A program made the translations under genes and the position numbers. The notes under the pieces are model-generated. The model made no database searches and was not told the origin of the DNA. It was given only the letters and a program-made list of their open reading frames with translations. From the NCBI RefSeq assembly GCF_001522545.3, contig NC_031768.1, positions 91,560,230 through 91,624,229 on the forward strand: a DNA stretch of 64,000 nt, in the 5' to 3' direction. Each line of letters begins with the position of its first letter. Within the stretch, counting starts at the first letter, position 1. This stretch comes from Parus major. Its lineage: Eukaryota > Chordata > Aves > Passeriformes > Paridae. Below are positions 1-12,509 of the stretch, one piece after another.

Positions 1-3000
1 TTGTATAGATGAGAGGGTTTATTTATTGTGGTGAATGTCAGCTTTGATATTGCTAATGCTCAATAAGAGTTCATGCTTCACTTTCCAAATGGGAGCTTCC
101 TCTCTTTGTTAAGAGCAGCACACATGGTAAAATGAATTATTTCTTATAGCATAGAGTACAATAACTGCTGCCTCCATTCACTTCTGGGCATGGAGAATAC
201 CATGGATTCTGTTGCCTTGCCTTCAAAGCACTATTGTTTATTGTCAAAAAATACAGAGAAAAGGGCATTTCAAGAGCACTTTTTCTGAACTATTTCAGTC
301 TTACCACTGTATTACTAATACTGTTTTGTTGTTTCTAAAGAGTGTGGCTTTCATTTTTCTTGACAGCATTTATTTTCAGGGATTTTATTCTGCTTATTAC
401 ATGATTATATTCCGATTCTCAGATAATGTACAAGCATTTTCATCAAGTCACAACACAGAGGCATTATTGATACCATTCTGCTTCTAACAGGATCAGATTC
501 ACTCAAAAGTTGTGAAAGCCACCTAATGAATCTGAGCAGAGTTTTAGCCCAGTGACAGACGGATGACTAAATACAGTCAGCTTATGCTTGGTTTTGCCTC
601 TTTATTTTTTGCTGCAAGCATTAAATATGGCAGTAACAAAGTTCTGCCAATCCTTGATGCTAGAAAAGACTGGTCAAAATGAGAATCAAACTTGGCAAAG
701 TATCCATATTTAAATATTTTATTTCTGCAGTTTTGGAAACTTTCAGTATTCTCCAGAGTGATTTGCTAGAAATGATTTGGCAAATTTTGAAATGTTTCAC
801 CACTTTGTAGAGCATCATTGAGGTTTCTTGTCTGTCTGACATGAACTGGCAGGAAGGGCTATATTTACAGCTACCACTGAAAAATGCCAATTAAGTGGTG
901 TACTAGTAGTGGAATAATTAAAATGTCAGACAGCATACTCATTAAGTGTTCTCAACAGCTGGCCCAAGTGGTTGTGTTAGGTGTTTGAGCATTTTTTGTG
1001 CTTGTTCATGCGGCTTTTTTTACAAGATCTGTACTGTCACTGTGGAAAATCAGCTTTTGTCACTGGGGAAAGTATGTTCTCATGGCCTATGTGTGTGAAC
1101 AAGGCATTCAGTTAGGCTGAGGCCACTTCTGTAATTTCCCCTCAATTTTAGATGTTTAGCCTAGTGATAATAAACACTAATGCCAGCAGCGATAGCTAAC
1201 ACTAATCTTGGTGATCATCCTGCTTTTACTTGTAGTTGAGAGTGAGTAACATAGCTGTACTTTTACTTCTCAGGTGTGGCTTGGGAAGGACAGAATTGGG
1301 GAGTTGAATGGGTGGTGACATTTCCACCTGTGGCTAAAACAGCCGGATGCTTGGAGTTGATCATCCCCTGCTAGTCTCTGTGGAGTGCCTATAGTGCAGT
1401 GCCAGGCTATCTTTGGGCAGCCTCCTGTGTTACCGTGCTGCAGCTTCTGGCACAGGGATGACAGATGTTCCACGCCAGCAATGAGATCCATATGGTCCAT
1501 GTACCATAGAGCCTGAGCCAGACGGTTTCCTTGGGCTAGAACCACCTATGGCTGTCCAAACGCCAATAATTTCCCTCCCGCAGTCCTGTCCTTGCTCTGT
1601 TTCTGTGTGATTCCCTCACCATGCTTCTCTCTCTTCCCCCTCCACAGGCTGCCCCACTGCTACCTAGAGCCCAAAGTTTCTGCTGCGTCTTCATTTCCTC
1701 CTTGTAGATCAATTCAGGCTGTCCTGCCCAATTTGCACTGCTGACTGGCCTTGGCAGCCTCCGTCCTTGTCACTGCTCTGCTGAATTAAAAATTAAACCA
1801 TGTTGGATGAGAGCAGCGGAGGGGCTTTCAGCAGGTCATCAACAGAGTCTATTGACAGTTTCTCATCCTGCTACCTCAAATGCCAACTAACAACAGCAAA
1901 TAAAAGTGGGCCACTTCAGGCAAATTCCTGATAGGTCTTGTCCTAGGACGAGACATCAGAAGTGTTTTGAGGGATTTTTCCTATCTATAGGAGGATATCA
2001 GAACATAGGCAGACATCAGTATGCCAATATAATATGTGTAAGCACTGCTGAGTCCTTTTGAACGCAGGGTTTCTCTGATCACATGGCTACTTCAGTTTAA
2101 ATGAGCTGAAAAAAAGTCTTCAGTTTTGCTTCTTTGGGAGCAATTCCTACTGTTTTTCCCTAGCAGCTTACTGCAAAGACAGGATGGTGCATGGTGAGCT
2201 CTGGTTTTGGTGCAGGTACTTGATTTCAGAGTTGCTGAGACTACAGAAATACTGCAAGACTTTCCACTGCTGGAACTCAGGGGCCACTTCAGGAATTCAC
2301 TTAAGGTAGGAAAGCATCTGCTTGATGGCGTGACAAAGGGTTGCAAAGCTGAGTCAGACTGGGAATCAGTTTTATAAAATTAAGTTATGATATGTTGGCA
2401 TAAACTATTTCCTTAGTCCTCCATTCTCACACCATACATGTTTTACACAAGTCCTCCAGTACTGCTCTATCAAATCACCTCCCCAGGAAAGAGGACCTGC
2501 AGGCCTTTAGTCTCAGATAGTCTGGTACACTTGCATGCTCCTGCAAGTACCAAGCCTGCTGCCCTTCCTGAAGTATGGGGACACTGCTTCACCTGACTAG
2601 GAGAAACATCTCCCCATTAAGGGAGGAAATTTGCAATGCAGGCATTGGATGTCCTCAGATATGCTGGCTTCTAAAAATGAAAGGGGAAAAGAAACAGGGA
2701 GAAGGACCAGTTTGAGGAGATAAAGATGTTTTACATGATTTACAGTTTGACCTTCAGATGTTGTTACCAGTGCATCTGAGGAAAGATCAGGTGCTTCTAG
2801 ATGGACCAAGGATTTTCTTTTCCCTTATCAGAGGGTTAAATTAAATGCTCTTTCCCAGCTGCCCTTTTTGCTCGGGTCTGCTGGCTGATAAAAGGAAAAT
2901 CTGTGTTCCTAGCCAAGGAGACAGGTAATCCTCAAGGAGGAGGCAGTGGGATAGACAGTAGGGCAATAGAAAAGAAGGTGCTGCCTGGCCTAGTGAGGAG

Positions 3001-3740
3001 GAGAGGGGCTGTGTCCCAACCCTTTCACCATGGCATGAGAGCACAGCCCAATAGCACAACTCAGGAGTCAGGCTAAGGTATGCTGTTCAGTCACTGCATC
3101 GGCCCTGGGGGAAGGCTGCTTTGAAAAGATGCAAATTCTTCTCAGCGCCTTGTGGGAGCGACACATTAGTGAGAAGAATGAGTAATGGGGAGGGTGCTGA
3201 GGCTGGGTTGAAAGATTGCCAGCTAAGGGACAGTGACAGCAGCCCGTGTGATGGTCTGTGTTCAAAGAAATGCATGCACCTTAGCATGGTTTCTTCATTT
3301 CTAGAGACCTCTCTGAGGGATGTGCCTGGTTTTGGGTTCTGCCTCCATCCAATCTTTCTTTCAGCCTTTTCTCCCAACCAAAGCCACATGGGGAAATTAT
3401 TAATCTGAGGGGCAGGGTGGCTCTCAGCAGTGGTGCTGCAGCCTACCTAAGCTGTAATTAGGTGGAGCTTTCCTGCTGGCAAAACAGTCCCACTTCTAGA
3501 GCTGTCCTGGCTCCTTCAGGAGAAAAAATAGCATATGTTTATTTTAGTCAAGCAAGTGAAGAGCACTCTCCTTGAGCAGCCCAGGGGAGAGACTGAATGT
3601 GCAGAAAACCCAGCATTCTTGCATAGTCACTTTTCTGAGTAGAGCTGCATTTTGAGGATGCAGAGCTTTGCTTGGTGTGGAAGGAACTAAGCTTGCATGC
3701 TGCTGCCTCAGCATTTGTGCCATCCATTTGTGCCGAGCAG
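1..3740. other. Unique noncoding DNA, no gene recognised
   Basis: Mixed-composition single-copy DNA. Open frames on both strands are at most about 100 codons and none resembles a known protein. Around 1140-1250 a cluster of TAAT-type words (for example GATAATAAACACTAATG) looks more constrained than its surroundings and could be a small enhancer, but the support is weak. Around 3090-3410 several frames are open at once on both strands, which fits local stop-codon scarcity rather than an exon. No transposon was recognised here. Confidence 0.6.
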
Positions 3741-3750
3741 CTTTTTTTCC

Positions 3751-3772
3751 TTTATTTATTTATTTATTTTTC
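3751..3772. repeat. (TTTA)n microsatellite
   Basis: A short pure run of TTTA units after a T-rich stretch. It is an ordinary tetranucleotide microsatellite. A similar tract sits at 25341, one at 47601, and the complementary AAAT form at 58721, so it is a recurrent background feature of this locus. Confidence 0.85.
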
Positions 3773-3789
3773 CTGAGTGCTCCATGAGA

Positions 3790-6085
3790 TATTACTGACT
3801 CTTTAATTATATCAGGAGCTCCATGAACTATTTTGATGTGTTCTCTCTCTGGCTTTGTCACATATTCTGGGCTGATAACACATGGTCACTCTTGTCTGTC
3901 TCTGTCTTACTCTGTCACCATGGGATTTCAAATGTTGCCCTTGGATCTGACACTTTGGGGACTGGCCAGACTTTAAAAAAATCCTCCTGCCTTCAGATAC
4001 CAGTGCAGGTAATAAAAGGGATTTATCAGCCTGCACTTTTCTGTGCCTTGTGCCTGTGGGAATGGGCAAGGTAAGTTCATACCCAGTTCTCATGAGACCT
4101 GCTTGCCTCTTTTTCCTTCAAAATAACATGCAGCACAACTTTATTTTCTTGAGGATTATTTTTCCCCACAAACTGTACCTCAAGTGCTTACAGAGCAGAA
4201 CAATTCACCACAGTGGGTAAATGAGTATATTAGAGCCTCCAGTCAAAGGGACAAAAACAAAACAAGGAGGAGAGGGGGCCATGAACAGCCTGGAGCTAGG
4301 GAAAGGATGAGGTCTGAGCTGAATTGGGAAGCAGTAGATATGGCTGAACTGGCAGCAGGGCTGTTGTACACAGTGGGAGCTGAGGGGTCCTGGGCAAAGA
4401 CACGTCATTCTGTAGAGGGAGAAAGAGAAGCTTGGTGTCAGGCAAGGGCAACAGAAGATGGTGGGGAGCTCCTCTGGAACAAATACAGGGAAGACTTAAA
4501 TTCAGGGAATGGGTGGTTTTGAGAAGTACACGTTGTTACGGAATAGGGGTTGTTGGAACAGCTCGAGCTGCAGAACAGCAGTTCTGTATGATTTCTGATA
4601 GGGAGAGATGTAAGTAGACCCATACAGATACATGTGAGGGAAAGTTTAAGAGGAAAGAAAGACATTTCCTCCCCACAGTGGCAAGACACAAAGCTTTGGA
4701 GCAGCTCCCTTCTTTGGTTGAGCAGGGATGAGTTTTGACCTGCTGTATATCAGGTACCCTTAGGTAGGGACTGATCTAATGCTCTCCCCCACTGGGCCAC
4801 TCATTCCAGGGTTTGCCATCAACACTCCCAGACTTGCACTGGTTTGGCCAGTTCAGGGGAATTTGGGATTTCACAAACCAAGACACACGTAGGTGTGGCA
4901 GACAGCCACTAGCCAGTTGTTTTCTTTTACCTCTCTTTGCTAAATTGGTGTGATCAAAACATACCCAGGACCTGGGAGTCTAAGTAATGGCCTCGTGCTC
5001 CCTGTGTGGAGCTCAGTAATATTTACTGAGCCCGACGGCTTCATTCTCCTGCGTGCTGACTGCATTAATGGCGGGTGCAGGGAGGGAGGGCAGGGATGAA
5101 GGATAGCTGAGAGGGGTCTGGGCGACACAGCTAACGGATGGCCTTATTAGAGACACTTTCCTGGGGCCTAAGTGGAGCTTTTTTGTCTGAGTCGGCAAGA
5201 AGTGGGTCATTTTGCTGGGCTGTCAGGCCCCAGCTCTCACTGGAGAGAGGAGGCTGTGACTGCAGCAGCCTGCTGGCTTTGCACTGCTGTATTTGGCTGG
5301 TGGGTGAGGTGGTGCAGGGCTGAGGGGGGAGTGAGAGAGACCATATCCATAACAGCCCTCAGGGATCCCTGCCTGGAAAAAATAGTGAGATCCAAATTGC
5401 GCTCTTACCCTACCCTGCCAGTGAGCGTATTGGAGGTCAGCAGGGAGGTAATGTAGCTGATCCCCCCTCCCCAAGACACTCCCTTATGCCCAACTTTCAT
5501 CTCTCTCTTCACTGCTTGCATATCTGGAGAGGCAGTGATGCCTGAGGGGTGAGCTTGGGCTGCTGTCCCTCTCATCTGTCAGTGATTTTAGAGAGCCTGG
5601 TGGCAAATAGGTCTCATTGATCCTGCATTGTGCCTGAGCCACAGGGATCCAAGCCTGCTGCAGCCTTCCATGGGAATTCCTTACTCTGTCTTAAAGTCTC
5701 ACTGCTGATGGCTTTGGCTCTGCAGGTACCTGCTTGTCTCTTGTGTTGGACTAAAAAAGGGGGAACATCACATGTGTAGTCTGCCCTGCCCATCCTCCCC
5801 ATCACAACTGTGTTGATGTGTCATCTGAAAAAATCATCTTCTCTGAGGATATTTCCAACCCAGAAGGAAATAAAATCTCCTAAGAATTTACAGATCAATA
5901 TCACTAGAGTTTGAAGTTAGAGACAGTCCTCAATGAAATGTAATTTTTTAGCACTTTTCCAAAATGCAACCAGTGATGCTTGTGATGGTCACCCATCCTA
6001 GGAGTGTAGATCAGCTGCCAGAGGGAATTACTGGGTTTAATCAGTTAGCCCTGGGGAGGAGCTGGTTAAAACTGAGAGAATACTT
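3790..6085. other. Unique noncoding DNA with a possible small conserved block at 4.9-5.1 kb
   Basis: No gene or transposon is recognised. Between about 4910 and 5080 the sequence has a TTTGCTAAATTGG..TGATCAAAA stretch, an AGTAATATTTACT near-palindrome (about 5014-5026) and isolated CpGs in otherwise CpG-poor DNA. This could mark a conserved regulatory element, but nothing proves it. Open frames of 60-95 codons between 5.0 and 5.5 kb overlap on both strands and are not convincing exons. Confidence 0.5.
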
Positions 6086-6088
6086 TGT

Positions 6089-6592
6089 CACAGAATATGC
6101 TGAGTTGGAGAAGACCCAAAAGGATCATGGAGTCCAACTCCTGGCCCTGCACAGGACCACCCCCAATAGTCACACCATGTGCCTGAGAGCATTGTCCAAA
6201 CACTTCCTAAATTCTGCCAGGCTTGGTGCTGTGACCACTTCCCTGGGGAGCCTGTTCCAGTGCCCAAACACCCTTTGGGTGAAGAACCTTTTTCTAATAT
6301 CCAGCCTAAACCTCCCCTGACACAACTTCAGGCCATTCCATCGAGTCCTGTCACAGGTCAGCACAGAAAGAGAGATCAGTGCCTGCCCCTCCTCTTCCCC
6401 TCACAAGGAAGTTGTAACTGCAGTGAGGTTTCCCCTCAGTCTCCTCTTCTCCAGGCTGAACAGACCAAGTGACCTCAGCTGCTCCTCACACAGCTTCCCA
6501 TTTGCCTTCACCATCTTCATGGCCTTCCTTTGGATGTTCTCTAGCAGCTTTATATCCTTTTTATTGTGGTGACCAAATCCTGTACTAAAGGA
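6089..6592 (-). mobile_element. CR1 LINE, 5'-truncated, young copy (passerine-like)
   Basis: This is about 500 bp of the 3' part of a CR1 (chicken repeat 1) non-LTR retrotransposon in antisense orientation. The plus strand begins with the reverse complement of the CR1 3' tail (CACAGAATATGCTGAGTTGG) and runs through the well-known block meaning 'hold the terminal ORF2 residues' to text matching the upstream part of the 3' module near 6590. CR1 lacks a poly(A) tail and ends in short repeats, and it is usually severely 5'-truncated, as here. Good preservation, including a 64-codon open remnant of ORF2, makes this the youngest CR1 in the window. The exact wording resembles songbird CR1 subfamilies; the subfamily name is not assigned. 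Confidence 0.95.
6170..6364 (-). pseudogene. C-terminal remnant of CR1 ORF2 (endonuclease/reverse transcriptase)
   Basis: An open minus-strand frame of 64 codons ends at a TGA (6172-6170) inside the CR1 copy. It reads [20 protein letters not shown] then RLPREVV..PSL..F, the signature C-terminal end of CR1 ORF2 proteins downstream of the reverse transcriptase domain. The endonuclease and reverse transcriptase domains are absent because of 5' truncation, so the fragment cannot be functional. The frame is still open, which fits a fairly recent insertion. There is no reason to think it is translated in the host. Confidence 0.9.
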
Positions 6593-6599
6593 GCTGAGA

Positions 6600-7477
6600 A
6601 ATGGAGGGAATAGTCTGGGGACTCCTGTTTTGCATTATACTGACTTCCCAGAGGAGCTGACATTATGTGAGGGGTAGCTGCAACTGTGGTAAAATTTCTC
6701 GCACATACAATTTCTATTTCATGAAGTGGCATTTCTCTCAGATGTATCTGGCTGCTACATACACTGGAGAAAGGCTGGATGAGACATTTGGAGGTAAAAT
6801 GCAGATCCACATGAAATGCTAGCCTGAGAGAAGAAAAGAGGAAAGTTTGTTACAAAAAGAGCCGTTACCAGTTTGTTCTTCTTTTTTAATATGGTGGTGA
6901 AGAGAAAGGACCAGTACCTGACCTTCCCTGCTCTCCATCTTCAATAGCTTTGTTTTCTGAGATCATCTTCTGCAGAGGCTAAATTGTGCTAATCCTCAGA
7001 GTAAACTTTACAGTTTACACTTCTGTGAATCAGGACAGAATGCAGAAGGCCAGTTTAATGTAGATTTATTTCTCCTATCCCCATTCTGTACTCACAGAAA
7101 TGGTATCAGATTCTGCATATGAACTGGTTGGGAGGGAGTATGGGCAGGGCTACACACCCGAAATTCAGCAGAGATAGTGGTGGGTGCCTTTAGCACTACT
7201 CAATTATTGGTTCAGCTTCTCTGTGATTAGCTGAACACAGGAACATCAGAGTTGCTGGTGTGGTTTAGACAGATGTAATATCTGGGCTCCAGTAATTGCC
7301 AAATAATTCAGAAAGTTGCAAGAAAGCCTGTACTACACGGCAACGGAATTACCTGTTCACAGGAGACATTTTATTTCTGACTGAATGATGTTAATGACCA
7401 TCTAATGCCTGCCAGCATGAAGATTTACAATCCTTTATCAAACATAGATGATGACTCTGTTGTTGCTATAAATGCAA

Positions 7478-7479
<2 letters not shown>
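6600..7479. other. Unique noncoding DNA, nothing recognised
   Basis: Single-copy sequence between the young CR1 and a long T tract. Open frames do not exceed about 90 codons and have no recognisable domain. I see no transposon relics or strong motif clusters. Confidence 0.55.

Positions 7480-7505
<26 letters not shown>
7480..7505. repeat. Poly(T) tract
   Basis: An uninterrupted run of 26 T residues follows AATGCAACA. There is no recognisable retroposed body beside it, so it is treated as a simple homopolymer tract rather than the tail of a processed pseudogene. Confidence 0.9.
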
Positions 7506-7508
<3 letters not shown>

Positions 7509-7649
7509 CAACAGTAACTTCCAAAAGTTCACTTTACATAAAGGTGAAAAAAGTCTTTGGACAAAAAGAATTTGCGAGCACTTTTGTCATTAGCTCTACA
7601 ATATGTCTATAAAGTGGTTACAACTGGGAAGAATGGTTATTGTTTAAAA

Positions 7650-7910
7650 AAAGAAAGAAATCCATTGCTTGATCCTCCAAACAATCAGCATCCTCTCGCT
7701 GATTGCCGTATCCTTGTGGCAGTAACGAATTAATGATTACCTTTAGATTAGGTCTTTACCGCGCGCGTGATGCTCCGAGAGCACGGCTAAATTGGGTTGG
7801 ATGTAGTCAGGATTGCTGAGTCTGTACTCCAGCCTCCTTGGGCTGTGATCTTGTCAGAGCTCATAAGCTGAGCCAGAGAATTTGATTAGGCGGCCGGGCC
7901 TTTGGGGAGG
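7650..7910. promoter_or_regulatory. Candidate conserved noncoding element, CpG- and homeodomain-motif-rich
   Basis: A high-complexity block with several CpGs, including a CCGCGCGCG run near 7760 in a window where CpG is rare. It also carries a dense homeodomain-type word (AATTAATGATTA at 7728-7739) and a second ATTA-type site (TTTAGATTA near 7742). Retained CpGs plus clustered TAAT cores are typical of deeply conserved enhancers near developmental genes. No frame is convincingly coding. Conservation is inferred from composition only; the alternative is a neutral CpG-containing patch. Confidence 0.4.
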
Positions 7911-10668
7911 GTGTTGGGGAGGAGGGAAGAGCTTAGGCTCTGTGCTCGCAGAGGCTCCGACTCACCCGTACCTGCAGCTGGATTTGCCAGGCAGCCAGGG
8001 CCTGGGCACAAAGCTGGCAGGTGAACAAGCTGCCAGGATGCTCAGGCCCCCTCACAGTGGGATGTGGAATGGATGTGGACTTCTGGGAAGTCCATCCCTG
8101 CCCCTGGCAGAGGCAGTAAGTCATTCAGTGCCAAAGAGTGGCTGCAGGGTCTGGCAGTGAGTGCTTCAAAGGGTGAACTGAAACTTCTGAAAACTGAACA
8201 AAACACCTGCCCCTGAATGTAGTCTGGTGCCAAATGCAGCATCTCAGGCACCAGAACAGCTGAATGGGGCTTGTCTGAATCCCCTGGGACTTGTCTGAAT
8301 CCCCTTTGGATCCCAAATTGGTGGTCTCCCTCCCAAGCCAGCAAGGCTTCCCTTGGCAGCTCCACATCCAGGAGCTGATTGGATCTGGCCCTTTTCAGCT
8401 TTTGACACTGACATGGTCTCTCTTCCTGGCATTAGTGCCTCAATTAGCCTCTTCTATTTCTGATGCTCTGAATTTGCATGGTGAGAGCTGGGATTAAGGA
8501 CAGGCAGTCTTAACACAGCTACTATTAATAAATAAGGAAGATTAGGAGCTTTGTCAGTAACATAGTGCTTCCTCCTTCATTTAATTATTCAAAAATACCT
8601 CGTGTTTAACCCTCTACCCTCTGAATGAAGTAAATAGAAAGAAGTGAGATTAATGAAGATAAAGTTTAAATTAACTTTCTATAGCGTGGGTCAGGCAAGA
8701 AAATTCTTTCTCTTGTAATTGACTGATGCTGGTGCTAGCTTCTGCAAGAGTTTAAAAAAAAATCTTCTGCTCCCTTTTTTACATAAATACATTTTTATAT
8801 CAGGTTGGGAATATTTCTTTATGTGTTTGGGGACTGCTGTTACCTACTTATGAAGCAAAAGTAGCAGCAGGGCAAATTTCTTTCCTATCAGCAGGCCACA
8901 GTTCATCTCTAGAGGGACCACATTTGGAATTAAACAAGGAGTGAAATTTTTATGGCCCACTTTTCCTCACTGATACTGCCAGAAAGGAGGATGTTTAGTG
9001 GACTTTCTGAGATGATCTTTGGGTTGAAGTTTTCATCTCACTGGTAATTGTACTGATACCTCCTAACTCATTGCATAGGTGGTTGTCCAAGAGGTGTTAG
9101 TACCCAGTAATTAGGTACTGAGGATGCATCCCAGCTGCAGTGACCTCGAGGTACAAAAGTACTTCATGCCATTCCTATGCAGTTAAATTCCTTCGGGATG
9201 TGTATCTCAAAGTGTGACTACAACAGTTTCCAGATGTTTCATATCTGCTCATGCTCTATAAAGAATGATGACTAAATTGCAGTTTAGTGACCTTAGAGAT
9301 ATAAAAAGGGGGAGGGGGAGAGGTGGCTGGCTGGCAGAGAGCTTTACAGTAATGGGATCTTTGCCAGTATCATTCATGCTTGAGTCAAGGACTTTCATTT
9401 CCCAAAAAGAACTGGAGATTAGCACAGCTTCTGCAGCCTGCCCTGCAAACAGACATGTCCCTCCACAAATGTTGGTTATGTGCTGGTGTTCTGGGGTCAC
9501 CTCTCCTTGTAGGGTTAATGAATATAGCAGAGATGGAGCTGCTTGGTGTCAAAAATCCTGAAGGAAAAGGTGGCAGTTATTAAATCTAATGTGATCTACT
9601 TGCCTTCCACGCTTCTGGCAATGTGGCCTCTGCAGTGTCCTGGTGCGGGCCGAAAATCCCAGACTTGGTCCTGTATCCTTTCATCTCAAACGTTAGCACT
9701 GCCACCTGAAGTATTATTTCGTATATTTGTTCCAGAATTGATGAGGTATTTGTCCCTTATGAGGCCTTTGGATTCAGTATCATTCCTGTCAGGGGTAGGC
9801 AGGAGCTGCGATCATGGTAACTTGGCTTGGGGTTTTGCTGCTGTCTTTTGCTGCCTGCTCTTGCCCTGTGTTCAGCATTTTGGGATACCAAAGATGCTGC
9901 TTCCCAGCTCCCAGAGCTGTTCTCAGAAGTCCATATAAAGTCTGGGCTGTCTGTTTTTTTCTTGTGACCTAGGATCAATAGGTTGTGCTGTTTCCAAGCA
10001 AACTGCTGCTAAATGGCTCTCTGACTACATCTCCCTAAGCAGGCCTGCAAATCTCTGGACATGTAAAGGCACATTCACTTTGAGGAAAGCCTGCTGTACA
10101 TTGCCTGTTTCAAAGCAATTCTCATCTAGGAGATTAGCAGAGCAGCACAGGGGCATCTTAATGTACAGTTACAAATTCAGAGGTGGTTTTCCAGGGCATC
10201 TATTCTAGTTTCCAGGTTTGGAAGGTGCTTTCAGCAAATAGTCTCTACTGTTCCCTTAACAGCAACTGTTTCTGTAAATGTTCTGGCCAGTGAACATATT
10301 CAGTGGAATATGCCCAGAAAGGGACATGGTTTGAGTGAGCTAAATACATAATTTAAAAGATTATTTACTGGTTTCCTTGACCAGCATCTTGTACTGTCTT
10401 TTGTGTCATTCTTATCCTTGTAATGGATTATCTTGGTCTCCATAAAACACATGATGGGGATGTATTTCTGCTGTTGAAAAAGTCCCCAGTGACAGAAAGG
10501 ATGAACTCCAGATGAGCAATGTACTTTCATCCTCATATTTTCTCAGCCTGTACAAACTCTCCCTGCTGTTTTCCTTCCTGAAGCTGTGAAAGTTTGGGAC
10601 ACTGAGACCTGCTCTCTATTTTGCCATGGCAGGAGATATCTCTGCTCTCACTGAGGACTGGGGACCCC
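7911..10668. other. Unique noncoding DNA with a 20-bp tandem duplication
   Basis: No gene recognised. At 8271-8310 a 20-bp unit (TTGTCTGAATCCCCTgggac) occurs twice in tandem with only three or four mismatches at the end, a small local duplication. Open frames up to 131 codons (for example 9543-9938, plus strand) begin at non-ATG triplets and resemble no protein I know. Confidence 0.55.
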
Positions 10669-10716
10669 TTTTTATTTATTTTTTTTTTATTTTTTTTATT
10701 TTTATTTTTATTTTTT
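10669..10716. repeat. T-rich low-complexity tract (TTTTAT-like)
   Basis: About 48 bases of T interrupted by single A residues. This is a simple low-complexity tract with no recognisable retrotransposon body attached. Confidence 0.9.
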
Positions 10717-11264
10717 GACAGTGCTGTGCCTTGCTACTGACCTGCAGAGCTTTAACACTAGGCTGTGAATTAAATGTCCTTTGTCCACAGATAAGGCCAC
10801 TTTGAGAGACTCTGCTGGAAGGGCTGGAGTTAAAACCACAGCAGACCAGTCATAAGTGTTTTCTAAGCTCAAGGTGAAAGACTTGAGGTGCAGGGGCCAA
10901 ATGAGTTTAGGATGATTTCTGTAAGCCTCAATTTAGATTATATGCCACTATGAAAGTTCCCTTTGACCTTAACTCCCCTATTGTCCCTAAGAGATTAATC
11001 AAGACTAGCTGGAAAAAGGAGGGAATTCCTTTTGGGTTGAAAAATTACAACATTTCCTGACTTTTTTTTCCCTGTATTTCGAAAACACAGTCAGCATATG
11101 GACAACAACTGTAAAAGTCATGTGGAAACTCACTTTTGGAATAACGTGAGAGAATAACAAAGAAAAAGATGGGGAATGCTTTTTCATTTTCACAGAAGTG
11201 TGAGGATGATAGGACTTCTTGCTGTGAGCTCTCCTTCTGTTCAAGATGAAACTATTAAGGGAAG
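10717..11264. other. Unique noncoding DNA, nothing recognised
   Basis: Single-copy sequence. The 91-codon minus-strand frame across 11005-11280 runs through the CA microsatellite and is not a credible exon. Confidence 0.55.
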
Positions 11265-11283
11265 CCACACACACACACACACA
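11265..11283. repeat. (CA)n microsatellite
   Basis: About nine CA units. A short dinucleotide microsatellite, potentially polymorphic. Confidence 0.9.
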
Positions 11284-11739
11284 AGCCCCTTTGCTCTGAA
11301 AGCTCCCGTGCTCTCTGTGTACTGCTGCTGTCTGAAAGTATCATTTATGTATTGCTCCATTTCAAACGCATCTCCTTTTTGCTCTCTCTCTCTTTGTCTT
11401 TGGAAAATGTTAGAGCACTAAGCTGAGAAGGCTGATAGTGCCAGATATCCTTTGTACACCCACACAGAGACTCAGAAATAAACATCCCTGCTGCGACCTG
11501 GAAGCTTTCTGTTCATAATAACATGTGGGCACACACGCAGAGCAAGTGGCAAGAGGAGTCCTTAGCATGCTCTCCCTGTCTTTTGTTTGATGTTCAGGTT
11601 TGTGTACAGTAAATTAGGACTCATGCTTGGGGAATGCATCTTTTTATATAAGAGGGTCATCTTGTAAGTGGGGCAGGTCAAAGAATCTTGTGTCCCACAC
11701 TAAGCAGCTTTGACCCATGTAATGCACATCAGACTGTCG

Positions 11740-12110
11740 CTCTTAATTTGATAAACGAAATGCTAGATTGATAATCCTGCCTTTTTCTCCTTCTCCTCTT
11801 TCTAAATATATCTGTGTATCTCTGGCTCCTGACTGCGAACTTGTATCTACCTTGCTCCACAGATTAATCATAAATATGGATATAGATGACAGAAGGTTAA
11901 GGGCATGGCGGGAAGGCTATGCAACTCCGCTCCATTTATCATTGCTGCATTGGATGTTTGGGGCGTGCCTCACCTGTCCCAGCTTCTTTGACACTTTTCA
12001 AGCAGTGTCAAGAGCAAAGGTATTAGAACAAACAGGTCACAAAAGCACTAATTTAAATCTTCCCTTACTGGTTATCTCTGTCTGAGCGAACGGCTCTCAA
12101 CCTTCTGTGC
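11740..12110. promoter_or_regulatory. Candidate conserved noncoding element
   Basis: A high-complexity, repeat-free block containing CAGATTAATCATAAATATGGAT (about 11861 onward; an ATTAATCA homeodomain/PBX-like core), GGGCGTGCCTCACCTGTCC (GC-box-like and E-box CACCTG) and a CACTAATTTAAAT segment. One 105-codon plus-strand frame covers it but has no recognisable domain. The mixture of tightly packed factor-like motifs suggests an enhancer. This is inference from composition; alignment to other vertebrates would decide it. Confidence 0.35.
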
Positions 12111-12509
12111 CTTTTTGAGTGAGTAGGAAAAAAATGTCTGATAATTTTCAGTCAGATTGAGCAGATTTACACTCGAGTAGAGCCAGACCCCTTGATTGCT
12201 TTATGTCACCAGGATGTCCAAGGTGTTTTGAAGGAGCTGAACAGTTGATGACAAATATTTGTAGACAATCATTCCAATTGAGTTTAAGAGTTTTGTAAAA
12301 TTACGAAGATGCGAGGTCATATTTTGGAAATGACAGTTCCCTTTTTTGCTCTGGGCAAACAGAATGAAGTATGATTGGCAGTGTTTAAAAACCCACCAAT
12401 ACTTCTGGAAACATGGAGGTGAAGATGAACAGTAGAGTCCCTCAATTCTGATCAACATGGTCAGGAGTGTTGTGTGCCAGGTGCAGGATCGGCTGACCTG
12501 CAGCCTACA

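Noticed and set aside
7480..7505. Poly(T) as the tail of a processed pseudogene (minus strand)
   Set aside because: Adjacent sequence on the plus-strand downstream side shows no coding-like or known retroposed body.
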